Shown: positions 1-11,248, numbered from the stretch's first letter. The stretch is DNA of 64,000 bases from Candidatus Binatia bacterium (GCA_022824205.1 JAJEAI010000124.1:1-64000), one strand, 5' to 3'. Notes: generated by a model from the sequence alone, not told the origin. Made by a program: numbers and translations.

Positions 1-136
1 GCCCTTGAAATTCCAGTTGCTCCAAAATACACTCTGTCATCGTGGGACCTCGTTCCTCGACCCGCCAAGTCGTTGATATAATTGCTTTATATCACGAACT
101 GAGGTCCCTCTCCCCACCCTTGGTGAAATATCCGGG

Positions 137-1189
137 CTAGACCGACGGGATCACCCATGCGTCATCCACCGCGATGCGCAGCTTCTCGCCGACGGCCGGC
201 GGCCGCCGGAGCCACAGCCGTACCGGTGTCTTGGCATCGTCAGCCGTCGCCTCCACGGCATAGACGCCGCCGCGATAGCTCGTGCGCCGGACAGTGGCGG
301 CAAAGCCGCGGCCCTCGTCGGGGCGCAGGGCCTCGGGTCGGAGACAGAGCCGCACCGGCCCGTTCGTGGCGTGGCTGCCGGCCCTTACGGTGCACTCATG
401 GCCGAACACCCTTGCGCGGCCACGGCCCTCTACCGGCGCTTCCGTCAGGGTCGCCTCGACGATGACCCCCTCGCCGATGAAGTTCCCTACCATCGGCGTT
501 TCGGGTTCGTCGTAGAGTATTTCGGGCGCCGCCGTCTGCTCGATGTGACCGTCGGACATGACCGCGATGCGGTCTGCCATGGCCATTGCCTCGGCCTGGT
601 CGTGGGTGATGTAGACGATGGTCGTGCGGGTCTTGCGGTGCAGGTCGACGAACTCGCCCTGCATCGCGGCCCGCAGGTGGACGTCGAGATTCGCCAGGGG
701 CTCGTCGAACAGGAGGATCCGCGGTTTCATGACCAGACATCGGGCCAGCGCCACGCGCTGGCGCTGGCCTCCGGAAAGGTCCGCCGGACGGCGCGCCGCC
801 AGACTCTCCAACCCCACGGTGGTGAGAGCGTCGAGGACCGGCCCGCGGCGGTCCCTGGCATTGACGCCGGCGACCCGCAACGGGTAGCCCACGTTGTCAG
901 CCACGCTCATGTGCGGCCACAGCGCATAGGACTGGAAGACGATCCCCACCCGGCGCTGCTCCGGTGGCACGTGGGCGCCGGAGCCCGACATCTCCGTCCC
1001 GTCGAACAGAACGCGGCCCGACGTGGGGCGCTCGAAGCCGGCGATGAGACGCAGGATCGTTGTCTTGCCGCAGCCGGAGGGGCCCAGCAAGGCCAGAAAC
1101 TCGCCGTCCTCCACCGTGAGCGTGACGCCGTCGACGGCCCTGATCGTACCGAAGTCCTTTGACAAGCGCTCCAAGGTCAATTGTGCCAT
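137..1189 (-). CDS. ABC transporter ATP-binding protein (spermidine/putrescine/Fe3+ import type)
   Basis: Walker A GPSGCGKTT, signature LSGGQRQRVALAR, Walker B ILLFDEPLANLD, C-terminal TOBE-like region. Confidence 0.93.
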   Translation of the reverse strand: MAQLTLERLSKDFGTIRAVDGVTLTVEDGEFLALLGPSGCGKTTILRLIAGFERPTSGRVLFDGTEMSGSGAHVPPEQRRVGIVFQSYALWPHMSVADNVGYPLRVAGVNARDRRGPVLDALTTVGLESLAARRPADLSGGQRQRVALARCLVMKPRILLFDEPLANLDVHLRAAMQGEFVDLHRKTRTTIVYITHDQAEAMAMADRIAVMSDGHIEQTAAPEILYDEPETPMVGNFIGEGVIVEATLTEAPVEGRGRARVFGHECTVRAGSHATNGPVRLCLRPEALRPDEGRGFAATVRRTSYRGGVYAVEATADDAKTPVRLWLRRPPAVGEKLRIAVDDAWVIPSV

Positions 1190-1385
1190 CGCGTTGCACC
1201 GTTCGGTTGGGCCGACCGCGTTCCCGAAGCATGGAGATAACAGGATATGGGCGATGACGCGACATCAGTGTCGTGTCCCGCCAATTCGTGCGATAATATG
1301 CCGCACCGGACCCTCCGTGGTCGGCTTGTTGAAGGTACCCACGTTTCGTCCGAACCCCTGATCTCTTGGAAGTACGGATTCCGCC

Positions 1386-2267
1386 ATGGCCAATGACCGC
1401 GTGACCGTGGGATTGATCCAGTCCCGGGCGTCCCTGGATCCCCACCGCAACCTCACCGCCACCGCCCGGCGCATTCGGCTGGCCGCCGCGGGCGGCGCCC
1501 GGATCGTGTGCGTCCAGGAACTCTTCCGCTCGCGGTATTTTCCGCGGACCGAGGACACGGAAGCCTTCGCCCTCGCGGAGCCGATTCCCGGGCCCACCAC
1601 CGAGTGTTTCTCTCCGCTGGCGCGGGAGCTGGAGGTGGTGATCGTGGCGTCGGTGTTCGAGGCGCGCGCCCCCGGTGTCTATCACAACACGGCCCTGGTC
1701 ATCGATGCGGACGGGGAGATCCTGGGGCGGTACCGCAAGATGCACGTCCCGGACGACCCCGGTTTCTACGAGAAATTCTACTTCACGCCCGGCGATCTGG
1801 GGTTCCGTACGTTCCGGACCCGCCATGCCCAGGTCGCCGTGCTCATATGCTGGGACCAGTGGTTCCCGGAAGCGGCGCGGCTGGCGGCCCTGGGCGGGGC
1901 GGAGATTCTGTTCTACCCCACGGCCATCGGCTGGGGCGCGGGCGAGACTGCGGCCGCGCGCCGCGCCCAGCTCGAGGCGTGGGAACTGGTGCAACGCTCC
2001 CACGCGGTGACCAACGGCGTTTACGTGGCGGCGGTGAACCGGGTGGGCCGGGAGGACGACGTAACCTTTTGGGGCCGTTCCTTTGTCACGGACCCGTCGG
2101 GCCGGGTGCTGGCGCGCGCCGGCAAGACCAGGCCGGAGACACTGCTGGCCGGTTGCGACCTCGGGGCCATCGCCGAGGCGCGTCACAACTGGCCCTTCCT
2201 GCGCGACCGGCGTATCGATGCCTATCAAGGGCTGACACGGCGCATGCTGGACGACGTCCCGGATTGA
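1386..2267 (+). CDS. aguB: N-carbamoylputrescine amidase (nitrilase superfamily)
   Basis: Nitrilase fold motifs, CWDQWFPEAAR catalytic Cys region; next to agmatine deiminase. Confidence 0.9.
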   Translation: MANDRVTVGLIQSRASLDPHRNLTATARRIRLAAAGGARIVCVQELFRSRYFPRTEDTEAFALAEPIPGPTTECFSPLARELEVVIVASVFEARAPGVYHNTALVIDADGEILGRYRKMHVPDDPGFYEKFYFTPGDLGFRTFRTRHAQVAVLICWDQWFPEAARLAALGGAEILFYPTAIGWGAGETAAARRAQLEAWELVQRSHAVTNGVYVAAVNRVGREDDVTFWGRSFVTDPSGRVLARAGKTRPETLLAGCDLGAIAEARHNWPFLRDRRIDAYQGLTRRMLDDVPD

Positions 2268-2273
2268 CGGACG

Positions 2274-3491
2274 ATGGCGGGCGGGAACGAAGAAGTCAGC
2301 GGCCGTGGTACGATGCCGGCCGGCGCGGGGACGGACAGTGACAGGTCCGCGCGCGCCGGGCGTGGCGGTGTCCCGGCTGGAGGCGTGGCGGGCCGCGCGG
2401 CCGCGTCCGAGGGCGCAACGCTCGATCAAGCCGAAACCGCGGACCTGACGGACCCGCGCCGGCAAGGCTACCGGATGCCCGCCGAGTGGGAACCCCATGC
2501 CGCCACCTGGCTTGCCTGGCCCCACAACCTGGACACGTGGCCCCACGACCTCGATGGGGTCCGGCAAACCTGGGTCGAGTTCATCCGCGCGCTGCTCCCC
2601 GGCGAGAGGGTCCACCTGCTCGTGAACGGGGCCGCGGCCGGGAGGGAGGCCGCGACGTGGCTGGAACGCGGCGGCGTTGACCCTGGCGGCGTCACGTTTC
2701 TCCACCTTCCTACGGTCGACGTGTGGATCCGGGACTACGGGCCGACGTTCATCACGCGCGCGGCGCCTTCCGCGGCCTTGGCATTCGTGGACTGGCGTTT
2801 CAATGCCTGGGGGTTGAAGTATCCGGACTACGTGGCCGACGACGCCGTGCCGCGGAAGCTGAACGAGGATTTGAGACTGCCCGCGTTCACGCCGGGAATC
2901 GTGCTCGAAGGAGGCTCCATCGACGTCAACGGCGCCGGCCTCTGCCTCGTCACCGAGGAGTGCCTGCGCAATCCCAACCGCAATCCCGGTCGCGGCCGGG
3001 AGGGTATCGACGCGCTGCTGAAGACAGCGCTGGGCCTCGAGCGCGTGCTCTGGCTGCCCGCGGGCATGGCCGGCGACGATACCGACGGCCACGTCGACAA
3101 CCTCGCGCGCTTCGTGGACCGGGAGACGGTGGTGTGCGTGGTGGAGCCGGACCCCGCGGACGAGAACCACCGGGCGCTCCAGGAGAACCACCGCTGTCTT
3201 GCCGCCGCCGCGGACGCGGCCGGCCGGCGCCTCCGCGTCGTCCCGCTGCCGCAGCCGGACCCGGTGACGGCGGACGGCGCGCGCCTGCCCGCGAGCTATG
3301 CCAACTTCTACATCGCCAACGGCGTGGTGCTGGTACCGCTCTACGGCGGCCCCAGGGACAGGGTCGCGCTGGATACCCTGGCGGACCTGTTCCCCAAGCG
3401 CCGCGTGACCGGCATCGACGCGCGCGCGCTGATCCTGGGCCTGGGCGGCATCCACTGCGTGACCCAGCAGGAACCGGCGGTAACCCGGTGA
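2274..3491 (+). CDS. aguA: Agmatine deiminase (peptidylarginine deiminase family)
   Basis: GYRMPAEWEPHAATWLAWPHN, WIRDYGPTF, GDDTDGHVDNLARF, GGIHCVTQQEPA; true start may be 2475. Confidence 0.92.
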   Translation: MAGGNEEVSGRGTMPAGAGTDSDRSARAGRGGVPAGGVAGRAAASEGATLDQAETADLTDPRRQGYRMPAEWEPHAATWLAWPHNLDTWPHDLDGVRQTWVEFIRALLPGERVHLLVNGAAAGREAATWLERGGVDPGGVTFLHLPTVDVWIRDYGPTFITRAAPSAALAFVDWRFNAWGLKYPDYVADDAVPRKLNEDLRLPAFTPGIVLEGGSIDVNGAGLCLVTEECLRNPNRNPGRGREGIDALLKTALGLERVLWLPAGMAGDDTDGHVDNLARFVDRETVVCVVEPDPADENHRALQENHRCLAAAADAAGRRLRVVPLPQPDPVTADGARLPASYANFYIANGVVLVPLYGGPRDRVALDTLADLFPKRRVTGIDARALILGLGGIHCVTQQEPAVTR

Positions 3492-3578
3492 ACTGGCAGC
3501 TTGACAGCCCGCGCGGGGCTCTCTAGTGTTTTGCCTCGGGGTCGACCAGCAAAGGTATCGGCGCGGCTGGTCGCTGTT

Positions 3579-3827
3579 TCACCAGATCATGCGCGTGACC
3601 CGGTAGTGGGCCTGGACGTACTCCTTGGCCTGGGCTTCGGCGGCCTCGGCCGATGCGGCGCTGAAGCGGAGCGGCAGCCCCTTTCGCGCCAGCACCAGGC
3701 AGGCGTCGTCGAGGCTGGCGCCCCCGATGAGGATGAGGTACGCGGACCACGCACCGGCTTCCTCGACCGAGCGGATCTCGACCCGGACGACGCCGTCGAT
3801 GGAAGGAACGTGAATGTCGAGCTTCAT
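3579..3827 (-). CDS. Hypothetical protein, 82 aa
   Basis: ORF MKLDIHVPSIDGVVRVEIRS..., divergent from queF; no family recognised. Confidence 0.5.
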   Translation of the reverse strand: MKLDIHVPSIDGVVRVEIRSVEEAGAWSAYLILIGGASLDDACLVLARKGLPLRFSAASAEAAEAQAKEYVQAHYRVTRMIW

Positions 3828-3899
3828 GCCGGGGCAGTCTGAAGTCCGGGGCGGTCCAAGTCAAGGTCTGTCGTAAATCACCAGTGAAAGGCGAGCACC

Positions 3900-4289
3900 G
3901 TGCCGACGCAACCCAGCAAGGAGCTTCAGACCATCCCCAATCCGCGGCAGGACCGGGACTACGAGGTGGCCATGGAATGTCCCGAGTTCACTTGCGTGTG
4001 TCCCAAGACCGGGCAGCCCGATTTCGCCACCATTCGCATCCGCTACGTTCCCGGTCCCCGCTGCGTCGAGTTGCTGTCGTTGAAGCTCTATCTCTGGTCG
4101 TACCGCGGGGAGGGCGCCTTTCACGAAGACGTCGTGAACCGCATCCTGGACGACTTGGTGGCGGCGTGCGCGCCCAAGTACGCCAGCGTGGAAGGCGACT
4201 TCAACGTCCGGGGCGGCATCCACGCGGTGGTGACGGCGGAGCACGGCGCGCGGCCCGATGGCGCGGGCCGGACCCTCGCCGCGCGGTGA
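3900..4289 (+). CDS. queF: NADPH-dependent 7-cyano-7-deazaguanine reductase
   Basis: [41 protein letters not shown]; type I short form. Confidence 0.9.
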   Translation: MPTQPSKELQTIPNPRQDRDYEVAMECPEFTCVCPKTGQPDFATIRIRYVPGPRCVELLSLKLYLWSYRGEGAFHEDVVNRILDDLVAACAPKYASVEGDFNVRGGIHAVVTAEHGARPDGAGRTLAAR

Positions 4290-4291
4290 CC

Positions 4292-5668
4292 ATGGCCGGC
4301 GCAACCGACACCCTGAGCAAGCTCCCGCCCCAGAACCTGGAGGCGGAGGCGTCCATCCTGGGCGGTGTGCTGCTGGACAACGAGGCCATCAACGCCGTCA
4401 TCGAACTGGTCAACCCGGACGACCTCTACCGGGAATCGCACCGCAAGATCTTCCGCGCCATGGTGGCGCTGTGGGACCGCAACGAGCCGGTGGACCTCAT
4501 CACCCTGAGCGACCAACTGAAGAGCATGGGGGAGCTGGAAGCCGCCGGCGGCTCGGCCTATCTCGCGGAGCTCGCGAGCCAGGTGCCCACCGCCGCCAAC
4601 ATCGCCTACTACGCGCGCATCGTCCGGGAAAAGGCCATCCTGCGCCACCTGATCCGCGCATCCACCGACATCGCCACCCGCGGGCTCGAAGAGCGCGGCG
4701 ACGTGGACCTGTTCCTGGACGACGCCGAGAGCGCCATCTTCGACATCGCGGAAAAGCGCATCAGCAAGACCTTCGTCCGCCTCGGCGACGTGATGACGGA
4801 CGCCATCAAGCGGGTGGACGAGCTCTACCACCGCAAGGAGCTGGTCACGGGCGTGGGCACGGGCTACGCGGACCTCGACCGGCTCACCGCGGGCTTTCAA
4901 CCGTCGGACCTGCTTATCGTCGCCGGCCGGCCGGGCATGGGGAAGACGGCCTTCGCTCTCAACATCGCGGTCAACGCCGCGCTCAAGGGCGTCGGCGTCG
5001 CCGTCTTCTCCCTGGAGATGGCCATGGAGCAGCTCGTCCTGCGGATGCTCTGCGCGGAGGCGCGCGTGGACAACGCGCGGCTGCGGACCGGCTACCTCAA
5101 GGACCATGAATTCCCCGCCCTGGTGCAGGCGGCCGGGCGGCTGGCGGAGGCGCCGGTGTACATCGACGATACGCCGGCGGTGACGGTGCTCGAAGTGCGC
5201 GCCAAGACGCGGCGGCTGCTGCGCGACCGAAGTCGGAAGGTCGGCCTGGTGGTCATCGACTACCTGCAGCTCATGCGCGGGCACCGCGACTCGCCGAACC
5301 GTGAGCAGGAGATCTCGGAGATCTCGCGCTCGCTCAAGGCCCTGGCCAAGGAATTGAACGTCCCCGTCGTCGCCCTGTCGCAGCTCAACCGCCGCGTGGA
5401 GGAACGCGGCGACAAGCGCCCGGTGATGGCGGATCTGCGCGAGTCCGGCGCCATCGAGCAGGACGCCGACGTGATCATGTTCGTGTATCGCGAGGACGCC
5501 TACGAAAAGGACCGGACCAAGCACACGGGCGTCGCCCAGATCCTCATCGAAAAGCAGCGCAACGGCCCGGTGGGTACCGTGAAACTCACGTTCCTCAACG
5601 AATACACGCGCTTCGAGGACTACTCGGGACGCGACGACGAGGAGTATCCGGACGCCCAGGAGTACTAG
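4292..5668 (+). CDS. dnaB: Replicative DNA helicase DnaB
   Basis: NLEAEASILGGVLLDNEAI N-domain, GRPGMGKTAFALN, VVIDYLQLM, SQLNRRVEERGDKRP; start trimmed from ORF 3884 to ATG 4292. Confidence 0.95.
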   Translation: MAGATDTLSKLPPQNLEAEASILGGVLLDNEAINAVIELVNPDDLYRESHRKIFRAMVALWDRNEPVDLITLSDQLKSMGELEAAGGSAYLAELASQVPTAANIAYYARIVREKAILRHLIRASTDIATRGLEERGDVDLFLDDAESAIFDIAEKRISKTFVRLGDVMTDAIKRVDELYHRKELVTGVGTGYADLDRLTAGFQPSDLLIVAGRPGMGKTAFALNIAVNAALKGVGVAVFSLEMAMEQLVLRMLCAEARVDNARLRTGYLKDHEFPALVQAAGRLAEAPVYIDDTPAVTVLEVRAKTRRLLRDRSRKVGLVVIDYLQLMRGHRDSPNREQEISEISRSLKALAKELNVPVVALSQLNRRVEERGDKRPVMADLRESGAIEQDADVIMFVYREDAYEKDRTKHTGVAQILIEKQRNGPVGTVKLTFLNEYTRFEDYSGRDDEEYPDAQEY

Positions 5669-5821
5669 CACGCTACGGTGGGTACCCGCGGGGGCGACCT
5701 GCGGGTCGCGCCTACGGCGGACAGACTTCTGGAGCGGCGCATCGTGACAGGCGATAGCATGTTGCCGGCAACGAGGCACGCTACGGTGAATTCCCGTAGG
5801 GGCGACCTGCGGGTCGCCCTA
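5668..5821. repeat. Two ~45 bp direct repeats, each with a ggcgacc/ggtcgcc hairpin core
   Basis: GCACGCTACGGTG..CCCG..GGGGCGACCTGCGGGTCG at ~5668-5714 and ~5776-5821. Confidence 0.85.
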
Positions 5822-5929
5822 CCCCGCCACAATCCGATGGCAGCGCAACAGCGTCCTTCCACTCCAGTCGGCTGACGCCTCCCTGCGCTCAGGACGAACG
5901 GTTGCAAGGTCCTTTCTCCGTTCGTTCCT

Positions 5930-6547
5930 TCAACGCCGTCCCAGGATACCTCTCACCCGCGCGGCGACGTCCTCGCCCCGGGTCAGGTAGCTGATCATGG
6001 CGGCGGCGTCGGCGCCGCTCTCCCAGGTCTGCGCCACGTTGTCCGCGGTGATGCCGCCGATGGCAACGATGGGGAGGCGCACGCGGCCTCTCACGGACCG
6101 GAGCATGGCGGGGCCGCGGGAGGCATAGCCGGTCTCCTTGGTGCGGGTCGCGAACATGGGGCCAAAGCCGATGTAGTCGGCGCCCCCCCGCTCGGCTTCC
6201 TCGGCCTGCTCCACGCTGTGGGTGGAGATGCCGATCAAGCGGTGGCCCATGAGCGGCCTGGCCGCTTCCAGCGGCAAATCGTCCTGGCCCAGGTGCACGC
6301 CGTCCGCGCGCGCGGCGAGGGCGACGTCCACGCGGTCGTTGACGATGAACAGGCACCCGGCCCGCTCCGTGCGCTCGCGAACGTCCACGGCCATGCGCAG
6401 GAACTCGCCGGCGGGACCGTCCTTCACCCGCAACTGGAGCATTGAAACGCCCCCCGCGAGCATGGCGTCGACCACTTCCGGCAACGGGCGGCCCCCGGTT
6501 TGGGCCGTATCCACGATGGCGTAAAGGCGTGAGGGCAGTCGGGTCAT
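5930..6547 (-). CDS. thiE: Thiamine-phosphate synthase
   Basis: QLRVKDGPAGEFL, FIVNDRVDVALAARADGVHLGQDDLP, DYIGFGPMFATRTK, AIGGITADN. Confidence 0.93.
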   Translation of the reverse strand: MTRLPSRLYAIVDTAQTGGRPLPEVVDAMLAGGVSMLQLRVKDGPAGEFLRMAVDVRERTERAGCLFIVNDRVDVALAARADGVHLGQDDLPLEAARPLMGHRLIGISTHSVEQAEEAERGGADYIGFGPMFATRTKETGYASRGPAMLRSVRGRVRLPIVAIGGITADNVAQTWESGADAAAMISYLTRGEDVAARVRGILGRR

Positions 6548-7983
6548 GGTTCCCTCTTCACGGTGATGCCCAGGTCCGTGATCTTTTTCCGTAGCGTGTT
6601 GCGGTTGATGCCGAGCATCTGGGCGGCGCGGATCTGGTTGCCGCGGGTTGCCTTGAGGGTCATCTCGATGAGCGGGCGCTCAACGTGTCCCATGATGGTG
6701 GCGTGCAGGTTCTCCACGTGCACGTCGCGCGTGCGCCGGAAGTACTCCTCCAGCCGTCCGCGAATGATCTCTTCGAGCGTCAGGCTGTCGTAGTCCGGCG
6801 CCCTTTCCTGCGGGTTCGACAGGGCGAAGTCCCGCGCCGACAGGATCGGCCCGGGGGAGAGCACGGCGGCGCGGATGAGCACGTTCTCCAGCTCCCGCAC
6901 GTTGCCGGGCCAGTCGTACTGCTGCAGCTCCCTGAGCGCGTCCGCGGACACCCCCGATACCAGCGTGCCCATGTCGTTGTTCACCTTCGCGATGAAGAAG
7001 TCGATGAGGGCCGGCAGGTCGCTGCGCCGGTCCCGGAGGGGCGGGATCTCGATGGGGATGACCTTGAGGCGGAAGTAGAGATCGTCCCGGAACCGTTCCT
7101 CGTGGACGGCCTTCTCCAGGTCCCGGTTGGTGGCCGCCAGCAGCCGGGCGTCCGACCGCAGCAACTCCTTGCCCCCGACGCGCTGGTAGGACCCGTCCTG
7201 CAGCACCCGCAGGAGCTTGGTCTGAAGGTCCAGCGGCAGTTCGCCGATCTCGTCGAGGAACAGCGTCCCCTCGTGAGCCATCTCGAAAGTGCCCAGGCGC
7301 CTTTCCAGGGCGCCGGTGAACGCCCCCCGCTCGTGTCCGAACAGCTCGGACTCGAGCAGGTCGCGCGGGATCGCCGCGCAGTTCACCGGCACGAACGGCT
7401 TGTTCCAGCGCGAGGAATTGTAGTGGAGGGTCTTGGCGACGAGTTCCTTGCCCGTGCCGCTCTCTCCCTGGATCAGGATGGTGGTGTCGGTCCCCGCCAC
7501 CTGTCCGATGGTCTTGAAGACCTCCTGCATGGCGGCGCTGGTGCCGATCATGTTGACGCCGGGCTCGTACTTCTTCTTGACTTCCTCCTTGAGATCGCTC
7601 AGCTCCCGGCTCAGGCGGCGCCGCTCCAGCGCCCGCCCGAGCACCACCATCAGCACGTCCAGGTCGAAGGGCTTGGTGAGGTAGTCGAAGGCGCCGGCCT
7701 TCATGGCGTCGATGGCATTGCGCATGGTGTTCTGCGCGGTCATGACGATGAAGGGCGTCCGCAGGCCGGCTGCCTTGGCGGAACCCAGCAGCGCCAGCCC
7801 CTCCATGTCCGGTAGATGGATGTCCACCAGGGCGGCATCGAAGGCGGACTCGCCCATCAACCGCTCGCCCTCGTGTCCGGTGGTGGCGGCGGCCACCCAG
7901 TAGCCTTCCTTCTCCAGCGCCTTGCGCAGCACGCGGCTCAGGGATTCTTCGTCCTCCACCAGCAGGATGCGCCCCAGTTCCAT
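6544..7983 (-). CDS. Sigma-54-dependent NtrC-family response regulator
   Basis: Receiver domain ILLVEDEESLSRV, AAA+ GESGTGKELVAK, ELFGHERGAFTGA, Fis-type HTH RAAQMLGINRNTLRKKI; start trimmed to ATG 7983. Confidence 0.94.
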   Translation of the reverse strand: MELGRILLVEDEESLSRVLRKALEKEGYWVAAATTGHEGERLMGESAFDAALVDIHLPDMEGLALLGSAKAAGLRTPFIVMTAQNTMRNAIDAMKAGAFDYLTKPFDLDVLMVVLGRALERRRLSRELSDLKEEVKKKYEPGVNMIGTSAAMQEVFKTIGQVAGTDTTILIQGESGTGKELVAKTLHYNSSRWNKPFVPVNCAAIPRDLLESELFGHERGAFTGALERRLGTFEMAHEGTLFLDEIGELPLDLQTKLLRVLQDGSYQRVGGKELLRSDARLLAATNRDLEKAVHEERFRDDLYFRLKVIPIEIPPLRDRRSDLPALIDFFIAKVNNDMGTLVSGVSADALRELQQYDWPGNVRELENVLIRAAVLSPGPILSARDFALSNPQERAPDYDSLTLEEIIRGRLEEYFRRTRDVHVENLHATIMGHVERPLIEMTLKATRGNQIRAAQMLGINRNTLRKKITDLGITVKREP

Positions 7984-7988
7984 GGTGT

Positions 7989-9116
7989 TCAATCCTGTTG
8001 GGCGGGCAGCGAGACCTTGAATACCGATCCCTCGCCCACCCGGCTCTCCACGCTCAGGCGCCCCCCGTGCTCCTTGACGGTGGTGTCGCATACGGCCAGC
8101 CCCAGACCGGTGCCGCGGCGCTTGCGGGTGAAGAAAGGCGAGAAGATGTGCGGCAGGTCCGCTTCGTCGATGCCCGTGCCTTCGTCGCAAACGTCGACCC
8201 TGACGAACTTGGTGCCGGCGGTCTGTCCCGTGCGCGGGAGGAAGTCCGTGTCCATGTGCGAGGCCACGGTGAGGCAGTCGCCCGGGCCCATGGCCTGAAG
8301 CGCGTTCTTCACGAGATTCAGGAAAACCTGGATGAGGCGGCCCCGGTCGCCCGTCACCGGCGGCAGGCTGGGGTCGAAGGAGCGCTGGATGCGCACCCCG
8401 GCGGCGTCGGCCGCGGGGGCCTCCAGCCGCAGCACGTGCTCCAGCAACTCGTGCACGTTGAGCGGCTCCAGGTGGAGGCCGGCCGGCCGCGCGAGGTCCA
8501 GGAGCTGGTCCAGCAATTGATTGACGCGGTCCACCTCCCGGATCATGATGTCGGTGTTTTCCACGAGCGACACGTCGTGCGTCACCTCGGCGCGGATGAG
8601 TTGCGCCGCGCCCTTGATTCCCCCGAGCGGGTTCTTGATCTCGTGGGCCAGGGCGGCGGCCACCTTGCCCAGCAGGGCAAGCCGGTCCGACCGCCTCAGG
8701 TCCTCCTCCATGGCCTGCCTCAGGGTGCGGTCGCGCAGCAGCAGCACGCTGCCCGCGACCTGTCCGCGGCGGTCCCTGAGCGGCGACACCAGGGCGCTCA
8801 CCGGCACCGTTCCACGCCGCGGCTTGACGAAGTCGTTCTCCGCGCGGCTGGTGCTTTCATCGGGTCCGAGGCTGTTGTCGACCATGTCCAGCAGCCACCC
8901 GTTGGCGCGGAACAGGTCGCGCGCGTCCCGCGCCAGCAGGCTGCGGGCGGAGCGTCCGGTGAGGGTCTCGGCCGCCTGGTTGACGAAGGACAGGGCGCGC
9001 ACGCGGTCCACCACCAGCACGGCGTCCTCAAGGCTCGTGAGCACGTCCTGCCACGAGACTTCCGCCGCCAGGGTGCCCGAGTGGGGCGCGGTGGGCATGA
9101 GCCTGGGGTTGTGCAT
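7989..9116 (-). CDS. PAS-domain sensor histidine kinase (NtrB-like)
   Basis: ALAHEIKNPLGGIKGAAQL H-box, NLVKNALQAM N-box, RGTGLGLAV G-box; start trimmed. Confidence 0.92.
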   Translation of the reverse strand: MHNPRLMPTAPHSGTLAAEVSWQDVLTSLEDAVLVVDRVRALSFVNQAAETLTGRSARSLLARDARDLFRANGWLLDMVDNSLGPDESTSRAENDFVKPRRGTVPVSALVSPLRDRRGQVAGSVLLLRDRTLRQAMEEDLRRSDRLALLGKVAAALAHEIKNPLGGIKGAAQLIRAEVTHDVSLVENTDIMIREVDRVNQLLDQLLDLARPAGLHLEPLNVHELLEHVLRLEAPAADAAGVRIQRSFDPSLPPVTGDRGRLIQVFLNLVKNALQAMGPGDCLTVASHMDTDFLPRTGQTAGTKFVRVDVCDEGTGIDEADLPHIFSPFFTRKRRGTGLGLAVCDTTVKEHGGRLSVESRVGEGSVFKVSLPAQQD

Positions 9117-9298
9117 GGACGGTTTCAGACCGGGGATGATAGCCGTTGTCGGGACGGGTTTCAAACCCGCCCGCGCCTCCGGAAGACCAGGGCCGAGCGC
9201 AATCGTTTGCTTGCATTCGGCCGTGTCAGTGTGTAAGAGTTGAACATCGGTGGGCAGCTTGCCCGCTTTTTTATTTGAGGTGGGTAGTTGAGGTGCCG

Positions 9299-9790
9299 AT
9301 GGCGACGCGCGAGACACGGGAGCGCCTCTGGGAGATCGTCGAGCCACTGGCCGCGGACCAGGGTCTGGAGGTGGTGGACATCGAGTTGCGGCATGAAGGG
9401 AGAGCGGGGCGCGTGCTGCGGGTGTACCTGGACAGGGTGGAGAAACGGGACGAGACCGAGGCTCCCGGCCTCGACGAGCTGGGCCGGGTAAGCCGGGAAC
9501 TCAGCGATCTGCTGGACGTCTACGACGTGGTGGAGGGCGCGTACACACTGGAAGTCTCGTCCCCCGGCGTCAACCGTCCCCTGCGCAAGCCGGAACATTT
9601 CGCGCGCTTCGTGGGACAGAGGGTCCGGGTCCGGACCCAGGAGATGATCGGCGGCCGGAGAAAATTTTCGGGACCCCTGCACGGTGCCGCCGGAGACGGC
9701 GTCGTGGTGCTGCAGGACGGGCACGAGGTCTTCATTCCGTTCGGCCTGATCGTCAAGGCGAACGTCGAGTACGAGTGGGCGTCACCCTGA
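9299..9790 (+). CDS. rimP: Ribosome maturation factor RimP
   Basis: VVDIELRHEGRAGRVLRVYLDR, LEVSSPGVNRPLRKPEHF; start trimmed to ATG 9299. Confidence 0.93.
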   Translation: MATRETRERLWEIVEPLAADQGLEVVDIELRHEGRAGRVLRVYLDRVEKRDETEAPGLDELGRVSRELSDLLDVYDVVEGAYTLEVSSPGVNRPLRKPEHFARFVGQRVRVRTQEMIGGRRKFSGPLHGAAGDGVVVLQDGHEVFIPFGLIVKANVEYEWASP

Positions 9791-9811
9791 CGCGGCCCCG
9801 GATGGGGGAGA

Positions 9812-11244
<1,433 letters not shown>

Positions 11245-11248
<4 letters not shown>

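Noticed and set aside
897-3455. 852-aa minus-strand ORF opposite aguB/aguA
   Set aside because: Antisense to two well-supported genes; translation is Arg/Gly/His/Pro-rich low-information sequence typical of high-GC shadow ORFs.
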